64,000 nt of DNA from Arsukibacterium indicum. Its GTDB lineage: Bacteria > Pseudomonadota > Gammaproteobacteria > Enterobacterales > Alteromonadaceae. A program made the translations under genes and the position numbers. Within the stretch, counting starts at the first letter, position 1. Each line of letters begins with the position of its first letter. Shown piece after piece: positions 16,967 to 26,887 of this stretch. The stretch lies in contig NZ_JAHRID010000002.1 in assembly GCF_019100565.1 (NCBI RefSeq), positions 1-64,000 of the forward strand, given 5' to 3'. A model generated the notes under the pieces. It searched no databases. It worked only from the letters and a program-made list of their open reading frames with translations, and was not told the origin of the DNA.

Positions 16967-17907
16967 TATTCCTGTGTTAGCTGGGTTAATGCAGCGCTGA
17001 AAGACGCCTGGTCATTAACTGAACTGCTATTAAGATTTTTATCAATACGTTTAATCAGGCCACTTAGCACTTTGCCGGCCCCTAATTCAATTACATCAGT
17101 AACCCCGTTGGCAGCAAGCCATTCAATGGTTTCAGTCCAGCGAACCGGGCTGTATAACTGACGAACCAGCGCATCTTTTACTGCCGCACTGTCGACGGCG
17201 ATGCTGACATCAACATTATTTACTACAGGTAACTTTGGTGTATTAAAAGTCAGTGCGGCCAGGTCAGTGGCCAGTTGCTCCGCCGCGGGGCGCATCAGCG
17301 CACAGTGTGATGGCACGCTAACCGGCAACGGTAAAGCACGCTTGGCACCGGCAGCTTTACACAATTCACCGGCACGTTCCACGGCCGCTTTATGGCCTGC
17401 TATCACCACCTGTCCTGGTGAATTAAAATTCACCGGTGCCACTACTTCACCCTGAGCTGCCTCGGCACAGGCGGTGGCGATGGCAGCATCATCCAGCCCA
17501 ATAATAGCTGACATACCGCCCACGCCGGCTGGAACAGCCTGTTGCATATAATGACCGCGCTGTTCAACCAGCTTAGCAGCAGTACCCAGCGGTAATACTC
17601 CGGCACAAACCAGCGCCGAATATTCACCCAGTGAATGGCCTGCCAGATAAACGGGCGTTTCACCGCCCTGTTGTTGCCACAACCGCCAGATAGCAACAGA
17701 CGCAGTTAACAATGCCGGTTGGGTGCGATGTGTTTCATTTAACTCTGCTTCAGGCCCATTAGCCACCAGCGCCCATAAGTCATAGCCCAGCGCCGCAGAC
17801 GCTTCGGCGAACGTATCTTTGACAATATCTTGCTGATACAAATCGCTTAGCATACCAACACTTTGTGAACCCTGACCGGGAAAGACAATGGCAAGTTTTT
17901 GAGTCAT
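16966..17907 (-). CDS. fabD: Malonyl-CoA:ACP transacylase
   Basis: FabD loads malonyl groups onto ACP. The protein (313 residues from the chosen start) has the N-terminal FPGQGSQ (9-15), the nucleophile Ser92 in GHSLGEYSA, and the catalytic histidine in SVPSHCALM (about residue 201). I chose the ATG at 17905-17907 (MTQKLAIVFPGQG) because GGAAG lies just upstream. The GTG-type extension to 17931 adds residues not seen in the family. Confidence 0.96.
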   Translation of the reverse strand: MTQKLAIVFPGQGSQSVGMLSDLYQQDIVKDTFAEASAALGYDLWALVANGPEAELNETHRTQPALLTASVAIWRLWQQQGGETPVYLAGHSLGEYSALVCAGVLPLGTAAKLVEQRGHYMQQAVPAGVGGMSAIIGLDDAAIATACAEAAQGEVVAPVNFNSPGQVVIAGHKAAVERAGELCKAAGAKRALPLPVSVPSHCALMRPAAEQLATDLAALTFNTPKLPVVNNVDVSIAVDSAAVKDALVRQLYSPVRWTETIEWLAANGVTDVIELGAGKVLSGLIKRIDKNLNSSSVNDQASFSAALTQLTQE

Positions 17908-17948
17908 TTTTCTTCCTGCGCGTTTAACCAATACTGAAAATCAAAAAA

Positions 17949-18908
17949 TTAATAACGAACCAATGCAGACGCCCAGGCAAAACCACCGCCAAACGCCTCC
18001 AGTAATAAGGTCTGACCGCGTTTAATCCGGCCATCGCGAATCGCTTCATCCAGCGCAGTCGGAACTGTCGCCGCCGAGGTATTGCCATAGCGGTCGAGGT
18101 TTATTACCACCTGGTCCATCGACATATCCAGTTTACGGGCAACCGCCGCTATAATCCGCAAATTAGCCTGATGTGGCACCAACCAGTCAATTTCTGACTT
18201 ATCCATATTATTGGCACTGAGGGTTTGCTCCACCACCTGCGACAACTTGGTAACGGCCACTTTAAACACGTCGTTACCTTTCATGCTACCCCAGGAATTA
18301 TGGACAGAGCTTTCATCGCCCCGAATGGGATTATCGACATACAATAATTCTGAATACTTGCCGTCGGCGTGAATATGGGTAGATAAAATGCCCGGCTGCT
18401 CTGATGCTTCCAGTAATACAGCCCCTGCCGCATCACCGAATAAAATCACCATGGAACGGTCTTCCGGGCTGACTAATTGTGACAGGCAATCTGAGCCAAT
18501 TACCAGAATGCGTTTGGCAATGCCGGTTTTAATATACTGATCAGCCACACTTAAGCCATAGCAAAAGCCGGCACAAGCAGCAGCAATATCAAAAGCAGGG
18601 ATAGCAGGAATAGCCAGTTCGCGTTGAATTTCACAGGCTGCACTTGGCAAAGCCCGCGATGCACTGGTGGTGGCACAGATAATCATCTCAATGCTGTCTT
18701 TATCTACCCCTGCAGCCTCTATGGCTTTTAACGCTGCCCGGGCGCCCATGGTTGCGACAGATTCGTCAGCACCAATTATCCGTCTTTCTTTAATGCCGGT
18801 CCGCTCGATAATCCATTCGTCGGTGGTTTCGACCATGGTTTCCAAATCAGAGTTGGTGCGAACCTGAGACGGGAAATAACTCCCGGTACCAATAATGCGT
18901 GAGTACAT
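17949..18908 (-). CDS. fabH: 3-oxoacyl-ACP synthase III (KAS III)
   Basis: FabH starts fatty acid synthesis by condensing acetyl-CoA with malonyl-ACP. The 319-residue protein has Cys112 ([10 protein letters not shown]), the histidine in [11 protein letters not shown] and the asparagine in [11 protein letters not shown], which form the Cys-His-Asn triad. It follows plsX by 6 bases and precedes fabD, the canonical order. Confidence 0.97.
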   Translation of the reverse strand: MYSRIIGTGSYFPSQVRTNSDLETMVETTDEWIIERTGIKERRIIGADESVATMGARAALKAIEAAGVDKDSIEMIICATTSASRALPSAACEIQRELAIPAIPAFDIAAACAGFCYGLSVADQYIKTGIAKRILVIGSDCLSQLVSPEDRSMVILFGDAAGAVLLEASEQPGILSTHIHADGKYSELLYVDNPIRGDESSVHNSWGSMKGNDVFKVAVTKLSQVVEQTLSANNMDKSEIDWLVPHQANLRIIAAVARKLDMSMDQVVINLDRYGNTSAATVPTALDEAIRDGRIKRGQTLLLEAFGGGFAWASALVRY

Positions 18909-18914
18909 GCGAAC

Positions 18915-19955
18915 CTATGCTTTATCAATTAATACGTGTTCCAGCCGATCTTTAATTTTAGCAGGCACCTGACGTTCAACCTCACGCACCGCTTGTCGGA
19001 TGGCACTTAAAAATGCGTCTTTTGTCGCATTTCCGTGACTTTTCACTACAATTCCGCGCAATCCTATCAGACTTGCCCCGTTATAGTGGTCGGGGTTCAC
19101 CCCCTGATAAAGACTTTTTATAAAAGGTTTCAGTAACCAGCCGAAAAATTGGGCACTGACTTTTTGCCGTAAACTGGTTTCAAAGCGACGTAAAATAAGT
19201 TTGGCTACCCCTTCACAGGTTTTCAGCGCGACATTACCAACAAAACCATCACAGACGATAACATCTGCTTTGCCGGAAAATATATCATCGCCTTCAATAT
19301 AGCCAATGTAATTAATGTCATTGCAGCTGGTCAGCAATTGCGATGCCCGCTTTATCTGATCAGAGCCTTTAATTTCTTCTTCGCCCATATTCAGTAGTGC
19401 GACTTTCGGATAGCGGATACCCACTACCTCTTCTGCCATCACTGCACCCATTACCGCAAACTGAAATAAGGTATCCGCGTCACAGTTAACGGTGGCACCC
19501 AGGTCCAGCATATAAACCGGGTTACCCTTGCAACTGGGTAAACCGCTGATTAACGCCGGACGCTCGACACCATTGAGCATTTTCAGAACATAATGGGCCA
19601 TTGCAATTAATGCCCCGGTATTTCCGGCACTGACGCAGGCCTGAACCTGCCCCTGCTCTACCAGATCTAGTGCCCGCCGCATTGATGATTCACGCTTATT
19701 GCGCAGGGCAACGGACGGTTTATCAGCCATCCCAACATCGTTAGAACTGGCAACCAGGGTAAGCTGAGGATGGGGAAAACAATCATGAAAACGTAACTGC
19801 TGCTGCAACATGTCAATGTCGCCACACAACACTAATTCTAAGCGGGGGAATTCAGCAATCGCTGCCAGGGCGGCAGGAATAGTAGTAAGGGGGCCATGGT
19901 CGCCCCCCATCATATCTAAAGCAAGCTTAATTTTGATTGGCTGCACCAGGTGCAT
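18915..19955 (-). CDS. plsX: Phosphate acyltransferase PlsX
   Basis: PlsX converts acyl-ACP to acyl-phosphate, feeding PlsY at the membrane in phospholipid synthesis. The 346-residue protein shows LALDMMGGDHGP (about 11-22), SAGNTGALIAMA, and GFVGNVALKTCEG, all family signatures. It lies between rpmF and fabH. The 6-base gap to each neighbour implies co-transcription of ribosomal L32 with lipid synthesis, the conserved arrangement. Confidence 0.96.
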   Translation of the reverse strand: MHLVQPIKIKLALDMMGGDHGPLTTIPAALAAIAEFPRLELVLCGDIDMLQQQLRFHDCFPHPQLTLVASSNDVGMADKPSVALRNKRESSMRRALDLVEQGQVQACVSAGNTGALIAMAHYVLKMLNGVERPALISGLPSCKGNPVYMLDLGATVNCDADTLFQFAVMGAVMAEEVVGIRYPKVALLNMGEEEIKGSDQIKRASQLLTSCNDINYIGYIEGDDIFSGKADVIVCDGFVGNVALKTCEGVAKLILRRFETSLRQKVSAQFFGWLLKPFIKSLYQGVNPDHYNGASLIGLRGIVVKSHGNATKDAFLSAIRQAVREVERQVPAKIKDRLEHVLIDKA

Positions 19956-19961
19956 CCAGGC

Positions 19962-20126
19962 TTACTTTACTTTACGGCCTTTGTAGAAACCATCGGCAGT
20001 AATGTGGTGACGACGGTGAGTTTCACCAGTTGTTGAATCAACTGACAGCGTAGGGCCAGTTAACGCATCGTGAGAACGGCGCATGTCACGACGTGCACGA
20101 GATTTTTTGTTTTGCTGAACAGCCAT
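19962..20126 (-). CDS. rpmF: 50S ribosomal protein L32
   Basis: Translation of this short frame gives a 54-residue basic protein beginning [20 protein letters not shown] and ending GFYKGRKVK. That is ribosomal L32 of the cysteine-free gammaproteobacterial type. A good ribosome site (AGGAGA) precedes the ATG. It sits between yceD and plsX, its conserved place, and links ribosome supply with fatty acid synthesis. Confidence 0.97.
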   Translation of the reverse strand: MAVQQNKKSRARRDMRRSHDALTGPTLSVDSTTGETHRRHHITADGFYKGRKVK

Positions 20127-20141
20127 TGTCTTTCTCCTAAA

Positions 20142-20669
20142 TCACTTTTTTTTCAGTTCTTGCAGTATGGCAAAGGGGTTTGGTTTTTCTGGTTCTGGCC
20201 CTATGTCTCCAAAGCTCATCGCATCAGCGCTGATATCGCAATCTGCTGCATCATGCATTGGAAACAGTGGTAATGCCAGAATAAGTTCATCCTCAACCAA
20301 CTGCCGTAAATTTATTTCGCCATGCTCGTCGCGCTCGATAACATCGTAACGCTCTGGTATTAAAGCCAGCGCGGCATCATCATCCCCTTTCACTGGTGTG
20401 TAGACAAACTCACTGTCTAACGCCAGCTTCATCGGCTCGCCACAACGTTCACAGCGTACAGTAACCGGACAAGCCGCCGCGCCGTTTAACACTGCAAGGC
20501 CCTGCTCGTCTGTTCCGCACTCAATTCGTACTGCTACTTCGCCTTGTTTTTCAACCAGACTCTCTGCTAACCGGGTTAGATTTTGCAATGGCACTATGCC
20601 ATCGAAAGTTGACCGCTTTTGAGCAGCTTTCACCGGGTCCAGCGTAACAGGTATTTTCACTTTTTGCAT
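20142..20669 (-). CDS. yceD: YceD/DUF177 family protein
   Basis: The 175-residue protein belongs to the YceD (DUF177) family, conserved upstream of rpmF and linked in plants and bacteria to 23S rRNA accumulation. It has a CPVTVRCERCG cysteine pair (about 72-82), an acidic middle (GEINLRQLVEDELILALPLFPMH is the family core) and a KPNPFAILQELKKK tail that is typical. It heads the yceD-rpmF-plsX-fab unit; the promoter should lie in 20670-20817, divergent from maf. Confidence 0.93.
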   Translation of the reverse strand: MQKVKIPVTLDPVKAAQKRSTFDGIVPLQNLTRLAESLVEKQGEVAVRIECGTDEQGLAVLNGAAACPVTVRCERCGEPMKLALDSEFVYTPVKGDDDAALALIPERYDVIERDEHGEINLRQLVEDELILALPLFPMHDAADCDISADAMSFGDIGPEPEKPNPFAILQELKKK

Positions 20670-20817
20670 AAGGCGCGCATCATATAGAACCCAACCCCTG
20701 CTGTCAAAGGGTTCCCACAGTTTTTTATGCTTTTTATTAACGGCATAAACACCGCACTTTGTACAACATGAACACAGTAGGCATAATAACCTTTTATTAG
20801 CCTGCTTTGGAGGTTTT

Positions 20818-21423
20818 ATGAATCAATCTGCGCTGCCCGCACTGTATCTGGCATCCACTTCGCGCTATCGGCAGCAATTACTGGCGAAATTAACTCCACA
20901 CTTTACCGCAATCAAACCTGAAACCGATGAAACGCCGCTGCCTGACGAAGATGCAACGGCTTTGGTTCGCCGGCTGGCCAGAGCGAAGGCGCAGGCCGTT
21001 GCCACCACGCTCAGCGAAGGGCTGGTCATTGGCTCTGATCAGGTGGCCGTATTTAACGGGCAGATTATTGGCAAGCCGCATACCATGGATAATGCCATCA
21101 GTCAGTTAAGCCAGTTCAGTGGCCACAGTGTCACCTTTTTAACTGGTCTGGCACTGATTAACGCTGCAACCGGACACTGTCAGCAAGTGGTTGAGCCGTT
21201 TACTGTCTGTTTCAGAACGCTCAGTGCTGCCGAGATTACGGCTTATGTTGAACGGGAGCAACCGCTCGACTGTGCCGGCAGTTTTAAAAGCGAAGGCTTA
21301 GGCATCAGTCTGTTCAGTGCCATGCGTGGTGACGATCCAAACAGCCTGATTGGTCTGCCGCTGATCAGGCTACTGCACTTGCTCAGAAACGAAGGGATTA
21401 ATTTATTAACTCAGGGTGGCTGA
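20818..21423 (+). CDS. yceF: Maf-family nucleotide pyrophosphatase (YceF type, 7-methyl-GTP)
   Basis: Maf proteins hydrolyse non-canonical nucleoside triphosphates. The 201-residue sequence has the [10 protein letters not shown] phosphate loop (13-22), DETPLPDE (about 39-46) and IGSDQVAVF (about 71-79). It tracks E. coli YceF, which prefers m7GTP, through the [15 protein letters not shown] and [13 protein letters not shown] blocks. GGAGG precedes the ATG. It is divergent from yceD and convergent with the HAD gene, the same neighbourhood as in E. coli. Confidence 0.93.
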   Translation: MNQSALPALYLASTSRYRQQLLAKLTPHFTAIKPETDETPLPDEDATALVRRLARAKAQAVATTLSEGLVIGSDQVAVFNGQIIGKPHTMDNAISQLSQFSGHSVTFLTGLALINAATGHCQQVVEPFTVCFRTLSAAEITAYVEREQPLDCAGSFKSEGLGISLFSAMRGDDPNSLIGLPLIRLLHLLRNEGINLLTQGG

Positions 21424-21467
21424 AACCGCCCGGCCAGTATGCAGACCGCTTAGCCGGGGTAAACTGG

Positions 21468-22187
21468 TTAAACGTGCGGCAGCAAGGCCGGTAAGTTGTC
21501 GATAATCGCTTTTGGCTGAAACTGGCTTAGCACTTCAGCTCCATGCACCCCATGCGTCACGCCAACCCGCGACATATCAATGGTCTGGGCCATTTTCATA
21601 TCATGACTGGTATCACCTACCATGATGGCATTCGCTGGTTTAATTCCAAGTTGCTGACTTATTTGCAATAACATATCCGGATGCGGTTTCGACTGAGCTT
21701 CATCTGCACAACGACTGGTTGCAAAGTAATGACCCAGCCCGGTTTGTGCAAACATCCGATCCAGGCCTTTTCTGGCTTTGCCGGTAGCAACGGCCAACAG
21801 AATATTCTGCTCCGCCAGGGTTTTCAGCACCTGTTCTGCACCATTAAACAGCGGTGTCGGCGTTGTATCGTATATAGTGTAGTGATCGCGGTAATGTTCA
21901 AACAACTGGCTGCGCTGCGCCTGATTGGTATCGGGAAACAATACTGCAAATGCTGGATCAAGGCTCAAACCAATAATTTGCTTAACCGCATAGCTGCTTG
22001 GCACCACCAAACCAGTTAAACCAGCGGCTGCCTGCATTGACGACACAATACGGCCAACTGAATCCATGACTGTGCCGTCCCAGTCAAAAATAACCAGTTT
22101 TACTTCGGTTTTACTGCTTTCATCCAGACTACTATTTTCCAAACTTCTATTTTCCACACTACTCTTTTTCAAACTACTTTTTTTCAA
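21468..22187 (-). CDS. HAD-superfamily phosphatase (phosphoglycolate-phosphatase-like) with a repeated N-terminus
   Basis: The core is a HAD-IA hydrolase: nucleophile and acid/base Asp35 and Asp37 (FDWDGTVMDS), a helical cap, VATGKARKGL, then KPHPDM and VGDTSHDMKMA for the magnesium site. The substrate is unknown; members beside rluC are usually annotated as phosphoglycolate-phosphatase-like. The first 25 residues are low-complexity (KKSSL, KKSSV, ENRSL, ENSSL, DESS), encoded by a 15-bp DNA repeat that begins inside the rluC stop region. There is no ATG upstream of the core. TTG or GTG codons recur every 15 bases (22187, 22172, 22157, 22142), so the true start is uncertain; the longest is given. 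Confidence 0.88.
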   Translation of the reverse strand: MKKSSLKKSSVENRSLENSSLDESSKTEVKLVIFDWDGTVMDSVGRIVSSMQAAAGLTGLVVPSSYAVKQIIGLSLDPAFAVLFPDTNQAQRSQLFEHYRDHYTIYDTTPTPLFNGAEQVLKTLAEQNILLAVATGKARKGLDRMFAQTGLGHYFATSRCADEAQSKPHPDMLLQISQQLGIKPANAIMVGDTSHDMKMAQTIDMSRVGVTHGVHGAEVLSQFQPKAIIDNLPALLPHV

Positions 22188-22199
22188 ACTACTTTCTCG
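22125..22199 (-). repeat. 15-bp tandem repeat spanning the rluC stop and the HAD gene start
   Basis: On the minus strand about five units of a 15-bp sequence (consensus like GAAAATAGTAGTTTG) run from the last codons of rluC into the HAD gene. Unit ends fall at 22185, 22170, 22155, 22140 and 22125. The rluC stop TAG lies in the first unit. Each unit supplies an in-frame TTG, GTG or CTG, and the two units nearest the HAD core also carry GGAAAA, a weak ribosome-site-like run. Confidence 0.8.
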
Positions 22200-23142
22200 T
22201 TAATTTTGTCAGGGCGTTTGCTAATTGCTCGTCAAGGGGGGCTTCAATCCGCATGGTGGTAAGGCTGGCGGGATGAGTAAAGCTCAGGCTTTTCGCATGC
22301 AAAAATAACCGGTTTAAACCAATTTGGTTCATCTGAGTGGTAAAATCGTTATCACCATATTTATCATCGCAGGCAATAGGGTGCCCTTTGCAGGCAGTAT
22401 GCACCCTGATCTGGTGAGTCCGGCCAGTAACCGGAAAGGCTTCAACCAAAGTACCTTGCTGATAGCGCTGCAGGATCCGAAAGCGGGTTTCTGAGGGCTT
22501 GCCATTAACTTCGTCAACCTTTACCACCCGTTCACCCGACTGCAGGGTATTTTTACGCAGGGAGTCCGTTACCTTACGAACTTTATTGTCCCAGTCACCA
22601 CTTACCAGCGCCCAGTATTTTTTTTCAACCGTTTTATCGCGTAACTGGGCGTGTAAATGAGTAAGTACCGAACGTTTCTTGGCGATAAGCAAACAGCCCG
22701 ACGTATCGCGGTCAAGCCGGTGCACCAGCTCCAACATTTTTGCCTGTGGCCGCAAAGCCCGCATCGCTTCAATCACCCCAAACTGCAGACCACTGCCACC
22801 ATGTACTGCCATACCAGAGGGCTTGTTCAGTACAATCAGGTCATTGTCTTCAAACAGAATATGGCTTTCAAGCTCACTGACCAGGCTTAACTTGACCGAT
22901 ACCCGATCAGGTTCAGCAGCAACGGTTAATGGTGGCACCCGGACGACATCAGCATGCTGCAGCTTATACTCAGGTTTGACCCGCTTTTTATTAACTCGCA
23001 CCTCACCTTTTCGTAAAACCCGGTAAATAACACTTTTAGGCACACCTCGAAGCCGTGCCAGCAAAAAATTGTCTATTCGCTGACCGATAAAATCATCTTC
23101 GATTTCAATCATTTGTATTGGTAATTTGATTTCATCTGCCAT
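22189..23142 (-). CDS. rluC: 23S rRNA pseudouridine synthase RluC
   Basis: RluC makes pseudouridines 955, 2504 and 2580 in 23S rRNA. The protein has an N-terminal S4 domain (IDNFLLARLRGVPKSVIYRVLRKGEVRVNKKR segment) and a RluA-type catalytic domain with the aspartate in HRLDRDTSG and VTGRTHQIRVH. I start at ATG 23142 (MADEIKLP, 317 residues), which matches E. coli RluC in length; the TTG at 23187 is an alternative. It is divergent from rne across a long leader, the conserved arrangement. Confidence 0.94.
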   Translation of the reverse strand: MADEIKLPIQMIEIEDDFIGQRIDNFLLARLRGVPKSVIYRVLRKGEVRVNKKRVKPEYKLQHADVVRVPPLTVAAEPDRVSVKLSLVSELESHILFEDNDLIVLNKPSGMAVHGGSGLQFGVIEAMRALRPQAKMLELVHRLDRDTSGCLLIAKKRSVLTHLHAQLRDKTVEKKYWALVSGDWDNKVRKVTDSLRKNTLQSGERVVKVDEVNGKPSETRFRILQRYQQGTLVEAFPVTGRTHQIRVHTACKGHPIACDDKYGDNDFTTQMNQIGLNRLFLHAKSLSFTHPASLTTMRIEAPLDEQLANALTKLTRK

Positions 23143-23625
23143 GTGCTTTAAATACTCTGCTAAAATTACTTTTAAGTTGCTATCCAATGCACATTAGTGG
23201 GATAATCACCCGGCTAATTATGCCAAAATGTGGCAATTAGGGCGCTCAACGTGACATAAGAGAAATTGTGCGGCACCGTTAGGGGATGTGATCATACCGA
23301 AATCGTGGTGAAAACCAACGTTTTTATAGCCCCGGCGTTTAAATAACGCCATTTGCCTGAGGTAATGCTGCGTAATCTGTTACCAATAATGGCAAAACAC
23401 AATTTCCGGTAACCTGAGCAACAAGAATAATTTGCTATAACGCAACGCCGAACGGCGGTGTGTTTCAGATTCAAACGAAAACAGATAACTATACTGTAAA
23501 TAGTGACAATTTGGTTCCCTCAGGTATCCCAGTCGGGAGATTGCATTATTTGATGCCTGATAACATCTGAACACCCAGGTGCCCGGTAAGGTTGTGTTGT
23601 GGCTGCATAATAGAGTCACCCAACA
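23143..23625 (+). promoter_or_regulatory. Long leader and promoter region of rne
   Basis: These 483 bases between rluC and rne hold no gene. In E. coli the roughly 360-base rne leader folds into hairpins through which RNase E feeds back on its own message. Here a clear small hairpin (GGCGTT 23334-23339, AACGCC 23345-23350) and other symmetric patches are visible, and the start codon region (CACCCAACAATG) lacks a strong ribosome site. Autoregulation is inferred from family and length; I could not assign the promoter. Confidence 0.45.
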
Positions 23626-26600
23626 ATGAAAAGAATGCTGATAAATGCTACGCAGGAAGAAGAAATCCGCGTTGCACTGGTTGACGGCCAGAAACTTTAC
23701 GATCTGGACATAGAAAGTCCGGGACATGAACAGAAAAAAGCGAATATTTACAAAGGTAAAATCACCCGGGTTGAACCCAGCCTGGAAGCGGCGTTTGTTG
23801 ACTATGGCGCCGATCGCCATGGTTTCCTGCCACTGAAAGAAATTTCCCGCGAATATTTCCCCAAAGGTTATAGCTTCGATGGCCGCCCGAATATTAAAGA
23901 AGTGGTTAAAGAAGGTCAGGAAGTTATTATTCAGATTGATAAAGAAGAACGTGGCCAGAAAGGCGCCGCATTAACTACCTTTATCAGCCTGGCCGGGTCG
24001 TACCTGGTGCTGATGCCGAACAACCCGCGGGCTGGTGGTATTTCGCGCCGGATTGAAGGCGATGAACGTCAGGATTTAAAAGACTCACTGGGTCAGTTAG
24101 ACATGCCGGATGGTATGGGCCTGATTGTCCGCACTGCAGGTGTAGGTAAATCCTACGAAGAGCTGGATTACGACTTAAAAGCTCTGCTTAAACATTGGTC
24201 TGCGATTACCGAAGAAGCAGCGAAACGCCCCTCTCCATTCCTTATTCATCAGGAAAGTAACGTCGTGTTTCGCGCCATCCGCGATTACCTGCGTCGCGAC
24301 GTTGGCGAAATTCTGATTGATAACCCGAAAATTTTTGAAGAAGCCAAAGTCTACATTCAACAATTCCGGCCTGATTTTGCCCACCGGGTAAAAATGTATG
24401 ACGGCGAAGTACCGCTGTTTATGCATTATCAGATTGAAACCCAGATTGAAACGGCGTTTCGCCGTGAAGTGCGTTTACCTTCAGGCGGTTCTATTGTTAT
24501 CGATGGCACTGAAGCGTTAACCGCCATTGATATTAACTCGTCCAAGGCCACCAAAGGCGGTGACATCGAAGAAACCGCGTTTAATACTAACCTGGAAGCC
24601 GCAGATGAAATTGCCCGCCAGTTACGCCTGCGCGATTTGGGCGGTTTAATTGTTATCGACTTTATTGATATGACGCCGGTACGGCACCAGCGGGAAGTGG
24701 AAAACCGTTTAAAAGACGCGGTTAAACATGACCGGGCCAGGGTACAAATTGGCCGGATTTCCCGTTTTGGCTTGCTGGAAATGTCACGGCAGCGCTTACG
24801 GCCGTCACTGGGTGAATCAGCTGGCCATGTTTGTCCCCGCTGTCATGGCCGGGGCACCATTCGTGGTACTGAAAGCTCAGCATTATCTATTCTGCGTTTA
24901 ATTGAAGAAGAAGCCATTAAAGATAACACCAGCCAGATCCATGCGCAGGTGCCGGTTTCTGTTGCAACTTACCTGATGAATGAAAAACGTGAGTCGGTAA
25001 GGCGCATTGAAAAACGTAATGGCATTCAGATTTACATCATTCCAAATGAACACCTGGAAACACCGAATTATGAAGTGTCCCGGATCCGGATTGATGAAGA
25101 GCTGGATGACGTCAGTTACAACATGGTTAAAGCGCCGGAAGTGATCAGTAAACCTTATCAGCCAAGTGTGGAAGTTGTTAAGGAAAAACCGGCAGTGTCA
25201 GCCATTAATATTGCCCAATCGGCCCCTGCCCGTTCTGCTCCTGCAGCTGTTACTGCTGCAAAACCTGATTTGTTCAGCAAGCTGAGTAAGTGGTTTAAAG
25301 GTTTAATTACCGGCAGTGACCCGAAAACTGAGCATAGCAAAACGTCAAGCCCGCAGCATACAGCTAAGAGGGAAGACGGCAGAACTAACCGCGACAATAG
25401 CCGCGGCGCACGTGATACTAATCGCGACAGCAGCAGAGCTGATGGCAAGAGCGACAATAACCGTCGTCGGAATAATAAGCGTCGCCGTCCGGATCAGGCC
25501 GACCGGGCAGTTGAGAAAGACGAAACAGGCAGTAACACGGCGGCAGCACCTGCTAAACAGGAGCGTGCGCCCCGTCCTGCCCAGGACCGGAGCAAGCAGC
25601 AAGACCACAGGAAAGCTCAGACTGAGCGGGCACCAGATGCGACATCTGCTGAAACCTCAGATGAACCAAAAGAGCGTAGTGTTGCAGCAGAGCGGCGTCA
25701 GCGTCGGAATATGCGCAAGTCAGTGCGTCTGAATCAACCGGCTGATAGCACGTCAGAGGTTACTGGTGCTGACAAACCGGCAGTTTCTGAGCAGGAGACA
25801 CCTGGCAGCGCCCCGGAACAGGTTGTAACCGCTCAGAGCACGCCGGTAACTGAGGCCATTGCCAGTGAGCCGGTTGCCTCTGAAACAACAGTTGCTGAAT
25901 CAAAAGCCGTTGCCCAGGCTTCTGCTGCAGAACAAAGTACTGACAAAACAGACGCTGCTCAACAGATAGCTGAGACGAAACCTGTCAGCCAGGATGCGTC
26001 TGAAACGGTTGCAGAGCAGGATGAAACAGAGTCAGCAGAACCACGCAGCCGCAACCGTCGTTCACCACGGCATTTGCGGGCCGCGGGTCAGAAGCGCAAA
26101 AAAGACCAGCAGGACCAGGCTGCGGCTACAGATGGGGTAACAGCTGATAACAGTAAAGCCGATGAGACTTCAGCGATAGCTGAACCAGAAGTTGAGTCTG
26201 TATTGGCAACGCAAGCTGAGACTGCAGCGACATCGGATGCGGTAGTTGAAGCGGCAACAGTGACAGAAGCCGCACCTGTAGCTGAAGATAAAGCAACAGA
26301 TAGTGCTGCAGCCGACGTAAAACCAGCTGATGTTGAAAAAGATAGTGCTGAGGCCAAGCCAAAAGCGCCGGCTAAAGCCAGGGCTAAGCCTGGCCGGCCA
26401 CGCGGCAAACGTAAAACAGCCGACACTGCTGCTGATGCTGATGTTAGACCTGAGGTAAAAAATACTGCGGATACACCGGCACAGTCAGAGCTGAACCTGG
26501 CTCCGGCAGAGCCAGTTGTTACTGAGCCAGCGGCAAAAGCCGAGGTTAAACAGTCTGCACCTCAAACCAGTGCAGCAACACCTGCAGCTAAAGCTGCCCA

Positions 26601-26811
26601 GGCAAAGCCTGCCAGCCGCTTTGGTAATATGGTAGTAGCTGATATGGCGAAGCCTGAAGCGGCAACTGCAGAGTCTGGCACCGCCGATACGCCAGTTGCA
26701 GTAAGTGCTGCAGAGCGCCCGGCGGTAAGTAGCTCGAGCCGCCCGGCAGGTTCAGCATTTGCCCGGCAAGCAGCCAGTGCACCGATGACCAAGCCAGAAA
26801 AAGCAGAGTAA
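23626..26811 (+). CDS. rne: Ribonuclease E
   Basis: RNase E is the endonuclease and scaffold of the RNA degradosome. The catalytic half (about 1-510) has the S1 domain ([22 protein letters not shown] region), the DNase I-like domain with [12 protein letters not shown], and the zinc link CPRCHGRG (about 404-411). The C-terminal half is disordered. It has a membrane-targeting amphipathic helix ([15 protein letters not shown], about 547-561), arginine-rich RNA-binding patches ([29 protein letters not shown]), long Ala/Glu-rich stretches, and a terminal ASAPMTKP resembling the PNPase-contact end of other gammaproteobacteria. At 1061 residues it equals the E. coli length. Confidence 0.97.
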   Translation: MKRMLINATQEEEIRVALVDGQKLYDLDIESPGHEQKKANIYKGKITRVEPSLEAAFVDYGADRHGFLPLKEISREYFPKGYSFDGRPNIKEVVKEGQEVIIQIDKEERGQKGAALTTFISLAGSYLVLMPNNPRAGGISRRIEGDERQDLKDSLGQLDMPDGMGLIVRTAGVGKSYEELDYDLKALLKHWSAITEEAAKRPSPFLIHQESNVVFRAIRDYLRRDVGEILIDNPKIFEEAKVYIQQFRPDFAHRVKMYDGEVPLFMHYQIETQIETAFRREVRLPSGGSIVIDGTEALTAIDINSSKATKGGDIEETAFNTNLEAADEIARQLRLRDLGGLIVIDFIDMTPVRHQREVENRLKDAVKHDRARVQIGRISRFGLLEMSRQRLRPSLGESAGHVCPRCHGRGTIRGTESSALSILRLIEEEAIKDNTSQIHAQVPVSVATYLMNEKRESVRRIEKRNGIQIYIIPNEHLETPNYEVSRIRIDEELDDVSYNMVKAPEVISKPYQPSVEVVKEKPAVSAINIAQSAPARSAPAAVTAAKPDLFSKLSKWFKGLITGSDPKTEHSKTSSPQHTAKREDGRTNRDNSRGARDTNRDSSRADGKSDNNRRRNNKRRRPDQADRAVEKDETGSNTAAAPAKQERAPRPAQDRSKQQDHRKAQTERAPDATSAETSDEPKERSVAAERRQRRNMRKSVRLNQPADSTSEVTGADKPAVSEQETPGSAPEQVVTAQSTPVTEAIASEPVASETTVAESKAVAQASAAEQSTDKTDAAQQIAETKPVSQDASETVAEQDETESAEPRSRNRRSPRHLRAAGQKRKKDQQDQAAATDGVTADNSKADETSAIAEPEVESVLATQAETAATSDAVVEAATVTEAAPVAEDKATDSAAADVKPADVEKDSAEAKPKAPAKARAKPGRPRGKRKTADTAADADVRPEVKNTADTPAQSELNLAPAEPVVTEPAAKAEVKQSAPQTSAATPAAKAAQAKPASRFGNMVVADMAKPEAATAESGTADTPVAVSAAERPAVSSSSRPAGSAFARQAASAPMTKPEKAE

Positions 26812-26814
26812 CAA

Positions 26815-26842
26815 AAAGCCCCCGGCATCGGGGGCTTTCCTG
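26815..26842 (+). terminator. rne terminator
   Basis: AAAGCCCCCG (26815-26824) and CGGGGGCTTT (26829-26838) form a perfect 10-bp stem with a GCAT loop, just after the rne stop. Confidence 0.85.
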
Positions 26843-26855
26843 ACTACGTCTGTAA

Positions 26856-26887
26856 TAAAAAGCCAGCCTGAGCGCTGGTTTTTTTAT
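26856..26887 (-). terminator. Terminator of the DcaP-like porin gene
   Basis: On the minus strand CCAGC (26874-26878) and GCTGG (26863-26867) pair around a short loop and are followed by CTTTTTATT. On the plus strand the same hairpin is followed by seven T residues, so it can back up rne termination. Confidence 0.75.

Noticed and set aside
25158-26828. Several long frames antisense or out of frame to the rne tail
   Set aside because: They arise from the GC- and repeat-biased codons of the low-complexity RNase E tail and lack start signals.
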